Source: Gordionus sp. m RMFG-2023 (Eukaryota > Nematomorpha > Gordioida > Chordodea > Parachordodidae). From it: DNA of 64,000 nt. The translations under genes were made by a program, and so were the position numbers. Below the pieces are notes generated by a model. The model worked only from the letters and a program-made list of their open reading frames with translations, was not told the origin of the DNA and did not search any database. This document shows, one piece after another, positions 13,250-31,312 of the stretch. Location: positions 496,001 through 560,000 of the forward strand of contig NC_088778.1 of the NCBI RefSeq assembly GCF_954871325.1. Reading direction: 5' to 3'. Numbering within the stretch: position 1 is the first letter of the stretch; the number at the start of each line of letters is the position of its first letter.

Positions 13250-13254
13250 TAAAG

Positions 13255-17396
<4,142 letters not shown>

Positions 17397-17404
17397 ATTT
17401 ATAA

Positions 17405-18799
17405 CAGAGACCTGCAGGCCCGGCCCTAAACCCGGCCCGGGTTTTAAATTTTTTAAATATAACCGGGCCGGGCCGGGCCTAAAAAAAATTTTTTTTAATA
17501 TATTCGGGCCGGGCCGGGTCGGGCCTAAGATTGTTAAAACCGGGCCGGGCCTTAATATTTTTTATAAAAATTTTTACATAATGAGTTAATGGTTATAAGA
17601 TTATTTTATATTATAGTTATGATTAATATAATATTGGGTGATGGTTAACACACCTAACACCCACAGATCGATCTAATTATTAATTTCCTGCAAATTTATT
17701 CAAAGTATTAATATATTTTTTTTATAATTCATATCTAAATTTTCACAACATATTTTACCAAAACAATCAAATAAAGGAATATCTTAAATAAGCCCCAATA
17801 TTCAAGTATTAATAATATATATTTTTAACAATTCATATCTAAATTTTTAGAATATTTACCAAAACAATCAAATAAAGGAATATCATGGCACAAAATACTA
17901 ACGATATAATTAATAAAATTAAAAATAATATTTATTCTTTTAGAAATACAAATCTAAATTTAACATCATCATAGATGAAAATAAAAAAAAACATTGGCTA
18001 CGTACAATGTAAGAATTGTTCAAGTATATTATCTTATAATTATAAACATGGTACATCACATCTAAAAAGACATAAATGTGATGGTAAATTCATGAAAATT
18101 AATAATTTATTTTTACAACTGAAAAACCAACCTATAAATGTAATATAAAATATTTAAAAATTATAAAATAAATTATATTAATATTGTGCAATTAGATTTT
18201 TCAAAATACTATTTATTATATATGCATTTTTTTAAATAGAGATTTATTTTATTTTATAAATTAAATAGTAAATTAAATAAAATATATAATATTCTCAAAA
18301 TATTTTCCATTTTTATAAATTAAATATTAATTTTATTTTTTTTAAATGCAATATAAAATATAGTATATGCTCAAAATATTATTACCATTTTTATGAATAT
18401 TAGTTTTATTTTTATAAATGCAAAAAATATAGTATATGCTCAAAATATCCATTTTTATAAATAACAGTTTTATAATTTTTATAAATTCAATATAATATTC
18501 TCAAAATATTAGCTTTTTTCATGTATTTTTTAAATAATAAGCGATAATACTTGCTGAAAAATATGGTAAAATACCTCATAGGTGAATTTTTGTATATACC
18601 AGGTCGAATATAATTTTAAAAAATTCCAAGCCGCGGGCCTTTAATTTTTAAATCCAGGCCAGGCCGGGCTGTAAAAAAATTTTTTTAAATTTATCCGGGC
18701 CGGGCCTTAAATCTTTAAATTTGGGCCAGGCCGTAAAAAAATTTTTAAAAAATTTAAAACTGGGCCGTGCCGTGCAAATGGTGCCTCTGCAGGTCTCTG
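17405..18799 (+). mobile_element. Deleted hAT-type transposon with GGGCC-rich ends and BED-finger remnant
   Basis: The 1395-bp element has 13-bp perfect terminal inverted repeats CAGAGACCTGCAG. It is flanked by ATTTATAA (17397-17404) and ATTTATAT (18800-18807), an 8-bp target duplication with one mismatch, the length expected for hAT. The subterminal 100-200 bp on both sides consist of inverted CGGGCCGGGCC words separated by AT runs, while the middle is extremely AT-rich. A short frame inside encodes a BED-like zinc finger, and the catalytic and dimerisation parts of a transposase are missing. It is thus a non-autonomous derivative of a hAT element. Confidence 0.82.
17885..18148 (+). pseudogene. 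BED zinc-finger remnant of hAT transposase
   Basis: An ATG at 17885 opens a frame interrupted by TAG at 17972 and reopened by an in-frame ATG at 17975, running to TAA at 18146-18148 (57 codons). The second part contains QCKNCSSIL followed by SHLKRHKC, which gives the C-x2-C ... H-x3-H spacing of a BED DNA-binding finger. BED fingers form the N-terminus of many hAT transposases. Nothing resembling the RNase H-like core follows, so this is a broken remnant. Confidence 0.65.
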
Positions 18800-19132
18800 A
18801 TTTATATTATTCTAAAGCAAAATATTTAAAAAATGAGTCAACATCATCAACAGTATTGAGATTTCAATGATTTGTATTATAAGGATTTTTTTTAAAAAAC
18901 TAATTAATAATATATATATGTAACTAATTTCCATCTATAGCATTTATATTTTACGTATGAATGCCAAGCATTATGAGATTTGAAGACTTTTCAGTCCATA
19001 TATTAAAGTATAATATTATATTTTATTAGATAATAAAAATTTTCTAAACATAATCATGTCATATAATTAAAATCTATATATTTTATTTATTTATTCTGAA
19101 TATAAATATAACAATTATATTAAAATCATTTA

Positions 19133-19741
19133 TCAGAATAAAAATCTTAATGGATTAATCATTCCCCCTCCTCCTGATCTTAGATTTGCATCAATGTCTT
19201 CTCCAGAAAATGTTCCTTGAATTTTTTCACAATTTGGATTGAATACTGAATAAGCACTAAGCGAGTTAACATCTTGATTTGGTTCATTCAATTGGATATT
19301 TTCATTATGGATTATATTGTTTTTACTCTTTGATTTGGTATTTGTTTGTAGGCATATGAATATTAAGATTGAGCATATTAAATATATAGCCCCAAATTGT
19401 GCATAAACAAAAAATAAGAATCCTGTTGACCATAAAAGAAGTTTTAAAAAAAAAATTTGACATTTTTTTGAAGGGGGCCATGATTTAAAATTAGGAATTA
19501 GTTCATTGATATCATTTTCTTCATCATTATCATTTATCAATACACTTGAAACATCATTATCAGACTGGGCAGAGTAACCATCACTTATGGTTTTTGTGAA
19601 ATTACTAGTGCATACTAATTTGCTTTCTAATGTTTGACTATGGTTATTTTCATTTATCTTACAATTATTTTGCCATTCTATATTCTTTAAAATAAAAATG
19701 TTAACAGATTGGAATATAATTTTTGATATTTGCTTAAGCAC
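19133..19741 (-). CDS. SAYSD1: SAYSvFN-domain protein (SAYSD1-like), 5' exon not found
   Basis: The frame ends with the family signature SAYSVFNPNCEKIQGTF at about residues 161-177, preceded by a hydrophobic double segment (about residues 96-131, FLKLLLWSTGF, QFGAIYLICSI) as in SAYSD1. The family protein is an ER membrane factor that recognises UFMylated ribosomes at clogged translocons. The N-terminal part is polar and acidic (NDNDEENDINE) and poorly conserved; the C-terminus ends with a Gly run and MINPLRF. About 200 residues is close to the usual length of about 180. No in-frame ATG precedes the domain, although the frame stays open back to about 19800. The true start must therefore come from an upstream exon (acceptors such as ...TTTTAAAG are available) or from a non-ATG codon; the 19741 boundary is a GTG and is nominal. 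The gene lies about 250 bp from the foldback element, which could sit in its first intron. Confidence 0.8.
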   Translation of the reverse strand: MLKQISKIIFQSVNIFILKNIEWQNNCKINENNHSQTLESKLVCTSNFTKTISDGYSAQSDNDVSSVLINDNDEENDINELIPNFKSWPPSKKCQIFFLKLLLWSTGFLFFVYAQFGAIYLICSILIFICLQTNTKSKSKNNIIHNENIQLNEPNQDVNSLSAYSVFNPNCEKIQGTFSGEDIDANLRSGGGGMINPLRFLF

Positions 19742-20011
19742 AAACTTAAATGTAAAATAATACTTTTGTAAACCTTCTAATTAGCAGAGTAACAACATAT
19801 AATTGATGTATGTTCATAAGTAAATATTAAAAATTGTTAAATTACAAAAGAAATGCTTCGGTAACGTGTAATTTACTCTACATATCCTTAAGTAAGATGT
19901 GCATTTAATATTACATTTTATATATTATAGAGAATACCTTTTTATAACGATAATTTTTTAAATCATCGTAGAGCTTGTTAATATCCATATGATATTTACG
20001 GTTCAACGTCT

Positions 20012-20470
20012 TTATAGAGAAACCATTATAGAGAATGTATTTTATAGAGAAACATTTATAGAGAAAACAATTATAGAGAATGCATTTATAGAGAATTGTT
20101 TTATAGAGAATGTAATTTATAGAGAATGATTTTAAAGAGAATTATTTTATAGAGAATGTCCTTTATAGAGAATGACTTCAAAGAGAATGATTTTATAGAG
20201 AATGCCGTTTATAGAGAATGTCGATTATAGAGAATGATTTTAAAGAGAATTATTTTATAGAGAAGGTCCTTAATAGAGAATGACTTCAAAGAGAATGATT
20301 TTATAGAGAATGTTGTTTATAGAGAATGATTTTAAAGAGAATTACTTTTATAGAGAATTATTTTGTAGAGAATTACATTGTAGAGAATCATTTTGTAGAG
20401 AATTACATTGTAGAGAATTATTTTATGGAAAATTATTTTCTAGATCTTGATTTTATAGAGAAATATTATA
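20012..20470 (+). repeat. Left arm array, TTATAGAGAATG unit
   Basis: About 28 tandem units of 15-16 bp with variants (TTTAAAGAGAATTA, CTTCAAAGAGAATGA). The array is the inverted counterpart of 24838-25400. It makes an incidental open frame rich in Glu-Asn-Tyr, which is not a gene. Confidence 0.9.
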
Positions 20471-21183
20471 TATGGGACAATTGTAGAGTTCAAAAAATTT
20501 ATGCGGGATTTGAAAAATATATCAAAATTAACATTTTAATAATACAATTCAGTTTATTTGTTGTATTTTTTCGATGACTTTATTTGTTTCAACAATGGTT
20601 TTTTTGTAAAATCTTTTTAGTTCATATCAAGGTTTAGCTTGATTATTAACTCAGCTAAACCAAACCTAAAACTATTTGTTAAATATGTATTAACCGTTAT
20701 TAAAGAGAATCTAAACTGAACCAACCAGTTTTAAAATTTTTATATATTGCATTTATATGTCAGCTACCTAAATTAGCCTATAGAAGGGTTCTTAACTTTA
20801 CCCTTAAGGATATAATATGACGGACGAGAATCTTGATTTTAATTTTAATTAAGAAAAGGTTTTAACCAGTTGTTTGGGTAAAAAATATGCCACATTCCCG
20901 TTCGTTCTGCGTTTCAGAACACGTTTCTAAATATAATTTTCTTTCTATTTTATTATACAAATTTTATTCATAAATCTTTTTAATATAGATAACTAAGAAT
21001 TCATTAATCTCTAATGATACACATTTAGATGTATGCGATGGCTTTAATATATTGAGTGTCGAAAAGTGCCGATCTCTATTTGGGGTTCCATATATTTATA
21101 GAGAAATATTTTTGATTTATAAGCACCATAATTTTGTCCTTCCTAAAAAACCAAAACCGTAAATTGAAGGTTTCTATATAAAA

Positions 21184-21350
21184 TATTATAGCGAATGCAT
21201 TACCGCAAATGAATTATCGCGAATGTATTATAGCGAACACATTATCATGCATTATAGCGAGTATAATATGGCGAAAATATTATAGCGAATGCATTATTGC
21301 AAATGTATTATCGCGAATTCATTGTCGTGAATGCATTATCTCAAATGAAT
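21184..21350 (+). repeat. Variant internal array, ATTATAGCGAATGC unit
   Basis: Ten or so units of about 16 bp (ATTATAGCGAATGCAT and variants such as ATTATCGCGAATG). The word resembles the arm repeat (ATAGCGAATG against ATAGAGAATG), so the two arrays probably share an origin. Confidence 0.75.
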
Positions 21351-23530
21351 TACATCAGTTGCTATATCGGGAATGGAGTTTGATGAAAACTACAATTTTA
21401 TATTTATCGGCCTTTAGACAGACTTAGTTGAACCTGGAAATTAAGTTAAAGTTGGGCTTGGGTCTAAAAATATTTTTTTTTAAAATAGGGTTAAGGCTTT
21501 TGATTTTTTTGACTCAAAAAATATAAAAAAGATTCTAAGCAATAAAATAGATTTCTCTAAAGATTAGGGTAAAGGAATTAAATTTTTAAATTAATTGATT
21601 GTTTAATATGCGTTTAGGTATATTTTTCAATTAAATTTGGGACAGGACAAGATCAGGCCTAAAATTTAAAATTATGGCTAGGCTCCTAAAAATAAAGATT
21701 TTGGATGAAGCTTTGGCCGAAATAAATAAAATTTGCAAGGCACTAAGAAAAAAAGTTTTATTTAAAACATTGAGCCAAAAAGATAATTAGACCTTGGATT
21801 TATATTATTCTTTGACAAAGCATGCTTTAATTAGTGAGGGATTTAGTATGGACTTGATAAACATTTTTTGATAATAAATTTATATAAAGTTCTCTTATTG
21901 TTTAATCAAAAAGACAAGGTCAAAGCTTATCACAACAAGACATGAAACAATATTCAGCATCATAGGTAGATTGTCGAATTGAATTATTATCCATCTCAGT
22001 ACTTAATTCGTGTAATCTCTGATGATGAAATTGCCACTATTGTGACTTAGGAATTGGGAAAAAAATAGATTATTTATTTCCTTGATTGATTCTTGCTAAG
22101 TTCTTGCTTCCTGACGAGTCTTTTTTCCAATTATGTGATCAAAGACTATAAAAATAGATATAGAAATATAATAAATATAAGTAGAGCTAAAATTGAATGA
22201 ATTGAACATGCCTCATATATTATTAAAAATAACTTAGCTATTTTTAACACAAATTATAGTATATTTCCATTTCAGTTCAGTTGCTATATTTTATTAATCT
22301 GATGAATGTCGTAAATTTTATTAGAGTGGCGATAATAGTGATTGGACGTTACTATCATCGCTGAAGATGAGAAAATTTAATGGAATGAAATATTTACTTT
22401 GTGAGTTGTACTTCAAGGAGTAGATACAACTCTAAAAAATCGAAAGGTGGAAAATATCTATTTTTTACATTTTCTATGCCTTTATATATAACTGTCTCAG
22501 GAAGCTTAGATAATGAAAATCCTTATGCTATGCTGGAAAATAAAAATATTGCTTTAATCATGAAAATTTTTTTATTAAGAAACATCCACCCCTCCTCCCA
22601 GTTTGAATAAATAATTAGCCCTAATGATACGAAGAAATTTAAATATTAATGATAATTATACTTGCTTATAACCAAATCTATAGACCGACTACCAATAATA
22701 AAAAGACGCTTAACCATTCAAACAATGTTAAACAGGACCTTTTACCACAGGGGAAGGGGTTATAACTCATGATTTGCATTGAAATTAAAATGGGTAGTTT
22801 GTATTTGGAATTCCGTTCTTCTAATTTTGATGTGGTATAGGAAATAAGGAGAGTGGGGAAAGAAGGGGGTAGTATTATATTATATGATGAAAAGTCTTTT
22901 AATAATTAGGTATTTGAAATAACTTCTAAGTGTAAAAGAATTAGTAAAATATTGTGCAATCTGCTGCAAATATCAAGCTTCGATATTTTTTAAAGAAAGA
23001 CATTACAATGTGATGGAAATCAGTGTATATCATGATACAAAGCTTCTTATAATCATATGATGACAAGCTTGTCTGTGAACCAACCATATTTAAACAAATT
23101 GGTATCAATAAATATAATCCCTATATATAAATAAAAAATTTCTTATAAATATTAAAAGTCTGATCTTCGGAATGTTTAACAAGTTCAAAAAACCTATAAA
23201 AAACATTTTAAACTTTTTGATTCACCTTTCTCTACACTCCTAAGGTGTTTAGGCTTGTAATAAAAAATTTTTATTTAAAATCAATTTAGAGAAAAAAGTG
23301 TATTATTTTAAATTTTGTCGATGTATAATTTTTAGGTAAGGGTTTGAACTATCATTTTGTATTTTGTAAATTCAGATACAATTATTTTCGGACCTATGAC
23401 GATTTTGACAGAAATTGATCCAACCACCCCCTGGTCTTCCCTGCCTACCCTGTGAATATTAGACAGTACTCTAATGATCTTTTAACTAAATTTAATGTTG
23501 GTAAGGCGATAGTTTAATGGGTAATGTTTT

Positions 23531-24152
23531 ATTTTTTGTTATTATTTGCATTTAAAATCATTAATTGAGTGCGTTTTATTAAATTTAAAAATCTGATTTT
23601 GACAGATGCACCTAAATAAGTGTAGAATACCCACCCTTAATGTTGCGCAATCGGTTAATTTTAGGCAATTCCAAAACGGTAGCCAAGTTTTTAGATTAAA
23701 AAATCGTCTAAGCATAATTAGGCTTGGCATAAAAATAGCGAAAACTAATTATTCAAAAATTAGGCATCGGCTAAGGAGTCGGTTAATCGCCCGTCATATA
23801 TCGTTACATAATAAATATATAAAATAATTTTAATAAAGGCTAGGCTTAGTGTTGCGTAACGCTGACGGGCGATTAGCCTAGCTCCCAGTCCCTACATTTT
23901 GTCTAATTAGTTTTAGGCGAATTTTCGGTTAAGCCAAATTATGTTTAGCTGATTTTTAGGCTACTAACACTACTTAAATATTTCAGATTAATGTAAATTA
24001 AAATTTCTTCAGAAGTTTAATATAAGATCTTCTGAAATTTATAGGGTGGGTATATTCTACACTTATCATAATGCATTTTCGGCAAAATCAGATATAAAAT
24101 TTAATAAAATGCGCTCAGTTTATGATTTAAAATGAAAAAATAGAACAAAATA
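23531..24152. mobile_element. Long imperfect palindrome, MITE-like
   Basis: The outer about 105 bp on each side are inverted copies. Shared words are TTTAAAATCAT, TTTTATTAAATTT, ATCTGATTTTG, AAGTGTAGAAT and ACCCACCC. An inner pair also inverts (TAATCGCCCGTCA at about 23783-23795 against GACGGGCGATTA at 23864-23875). Target duplications were not resolved. It is nested within the foldback element. Confidence 0.6.
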
Positions 24153-24267
24153 AAATTATTAAATACAAAAATATTTTGGCGCAATCGTATGAAATTCCCA
24201 TGGTAGATTCTCTTCGGAATTGGTAAAATCAGATTTATAAGGGAAATTATAAAAGCGCACTATAAAT

Positions 24268-24480
24268 CAGAGACCTACAGGCCCGACTTTAAACCCGGGA
24301 CGTATTTTAATTTTTTTAAATACACGGGCCGGGTCAAAAAAAGCTTTTTTTAAAAAACTCGAGCCGGGCCATATATTTTAAAACCAAATATTTTAACACC
24401 ATTATTATCTAGGCAAATTAAAAATAATTAATATATTTTTTAAAAATCGGGGCCGGGCCAAGCAGATTAAAATAATGCAC
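24268..24480. mobile_element. Truncated GGGCC-rich hAT-like element
   Basis: The left end CAGAGACCTACAGGCCCG matches the terminus of the 17405-18799 element with one difference within the 13-bp inverted repeat. GC-rich blocks (ACGGGCCGGG, GAGCCGGGCC, GGGGCCGGGCC) follow. No matching right terminus was found. It is nested in the foldback element. Confidence 0.6.
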
Positions 24481-24837
24481 AAAGCAACTAAATATTGACA
24501 AAATTTTAAAACAATTGGCGTAAGGCTGGCTTTGTTGCTAATAGTTTTTTTTTAAATGGCTACTCTACTAGTTAAAGCAAAGCACTAATAGAAACTGATA
24601 CAGAAGGAAACATTTTCATAATTTTAGTATTACTACTTCTAATTGTTCAGCGTATTTTAAAAAAAATAACAAGAGGAAACTCAAAAATATTATCATAGCA
24701 ATACAAATCAGGAACGTGAATAAATTTTTTTATGATTATTTTTTCCCTTTTTCTATTCAAGGGTTCCGAGAATTTATATGACGGCATCTGGCTTTTTTTG
24801 AGAAAATTGATTTCTAAAATAATACTTAATTCATTTT

Positions 24838-25400
24838 CTATAAAATTCTATAAAATTATTCTCTATAAAATCCTTCTCTATAAAATAATTCTCTCTAAAA
24901 CAATTCTCTGTAAAATATTCTCTATAAAATAATTCTCTGTAAAACAATTCTCTGTAAAATATTCTCTATAAAATCATTCTTTATAAACGACATTCTATAT
25001 AATTGTTTTCTCTTTAAAAGTTTCTCTATAAAATAAATTATCTATAAAATCATTCTCTATAAACGAAATTTTCTACAAAATCATTCTCTATAAAGGAGAA
25101 TCTCTATAAACCACATTCTTTATAATTGTTTTCTCTTTAAAAGTTTCTCTATAAAATAAATTCTCTATAAAATCATTCTCTATAAACGATATTCTCTATA
25201 AAATCATTCTCTATAAATGAGATTCTCTATAAACGACATTCTCTATAATTGTTTTCTCTTTAAAAGTTTCTCTATAAAATAAATTCTCCATAAAATCATT
25301 CTCTATAAACGATATTCTTCATAAACGACATTCTCTACAATTGTTTTCTCTATAAAAGTTTCTCTATATTTGCATTCTCTATAAAAGGTTCTCTGTAAAG
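24838..25400 (-). repeat. Right arm array, inverted TTATAGAGAATG unit
   Basis: Tandem CATTCTCTATAA-type units (the complement of the left arm), about 35 copies. Part of the array also shows a higher-order period of about 115 bp (blocks ending ATTGTTTTCTCTTTAAAAGTT at about 25023, 25145, 25267 and 25349). Confidence 0.9.
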
Positions 25401-25419
25401 ACGGGATACCGATATTTAC

Positions 25420-26134
25420 ATGAATATTTTGGGACTAATATATTTTTCTAGATATATATCTTCGACACCGGTCACTTATCTAGTTGTTATTTATTTTTTA
25501 AGTAAATTATGTAGAATTATATTAAGAAAAATATGAATTAAAGATATATATTAAATGAAAGGATGTTAAATTATTAGTTTTCTTGTTTAAGAATCTAAAT
25601 ATAACTCCCAATCTATGATGTTAAACTATTTTCTCCATAAGTGCAGTATGTCCTAGATGACAATTCTACACAAGTATAACAGTCATGCGCGTACGTAGCT
25701 GAATAAAAGATCCCCCCAATCCCAAAAATATCAGATGCCGGCTAAAATACATTTAAAAATATTACTGATATACTACATCTTATTGCACATTTAGTTATTA
25801 CATATTCACAGCAAAAACCAATATGCTACTAATTTATTCTATGATTAATATCAATTTCAAATTATTTGTATATTTTATTCCATCGAGATTACACCCCTCC
25901 TCACAGTTATGTTTTTAAAATGCCCAATTCTTTGCCAAATAGTCCAAATTTTTTAACCATACAAGCAAAATCTCAAGGCTTATATAATATTATTTTGGTT
26001 ATAATCTTAATCGGACCACTTTTAAAAATCTTATATCGGACTTTTTAACTATATTATCTCTGAGGCAAGAATTTAAATCCCAATGCTGTTACTATGATAA
26101 TTCTTTGTCTGAAAGGTAAAAAAATTAACCTTCT
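25420..26134. other. Intergenic region
   Basis: AT-rich sequence between the foldback element and the retrotransposon remnant. I see no gene, repeat or motif here that can be supported. Confidence 0.5.
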
Positions 26135-26479
26135 CCGGATGGTATTTCTCTCATACCCTGGTCTAATGGTCTTCCGCTAACATGGGATTACACTTGCGTT
26201 GATTTTGCAGCCAAGTCTAACCTCTCATTTTCTGCAATCGAAAAGGCAGAAATCCTTAAAAAAAATAAATACGCTGGCCTCGCCAACACTATGTTCATTC
26301 CCATCGTTACCAATACCCTAGGCATGTTTTGAAACGAGGCCCTCAATTTCATTAAAATTATAGGAAAAAAAATGAGACATACCTCAGGGGACCCCAATGA
26401 TGGATTTTACCTTCGCCAGCAGATTTCCCTGGAAATTTGCCGGTCTAATTTTTTAAGTATTCACTCTTCTCTTGGATGA
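26135..26479 (+). pseudogene. Non-LTR retrotransposon 3'-terminal ORF remnant
   Basis: One frame reads PDGISLIPW...WDYTCVDFAAKSNL, then KYAGLANTMFIPIVTNTLG, NEALNFIKIIGKKMRHTSGD and LRQQISLEI, ending at TGA 26477-26479. This is the C-terminal segment that follows the reverse transcriptase in many invertebrate non-LTR elements (compare the family pattern PDG-LIPW...WDATCVD...KY-GL...F-P-A-ET-G-FG-EA). One TGA interrupts it at about 26328, at the position of the conserved Gly. The reverse transcriptase itself is absent, as expected if a longer element was truncated and decayed. Confidence 0.65.

Positions 26480-31312
<4,833 letters not shown>

Larger units (their letters stand above)
20000..25410. 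mobile_element. Foldback-type element with long inverted tandem-repeat arms
   Basis: The 9-bp direct repeat GATATTTAC flanks the element (19991-19999 and 25411-25419). The left end reads GGTTCAACGTCTTTATAGAG, and the right end on the opposite strand reads GGTATCCCGTCTTTACAGAG. Inside each end is a tandem array of a 15-16 bp word (TTATAGAGAATG plus 3-4 bases), in opposite orientation: 20012-20470 and 24838-25400. Long terminal repeats made of short tandem units with a 9-bp target duplication are hallmarks of foldback elements such as Drosophila FB; some Mutator and P-like elements share this form. No transposase is recognisable in the 4.4-kb interior, which carries a related array (21184-21350), a long palindrome (23531-24152) and a GGGCC-type fragment (24268-24480). 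Confidence 0.72.

Noticed and set aside
20012-20577. CRISPR-like array or Glu-Asn repeat protein
   Set aside because: Units are 15-16 bp without spacers, the genome is an animal's, and the open frame is a by-product of the foldback arm.
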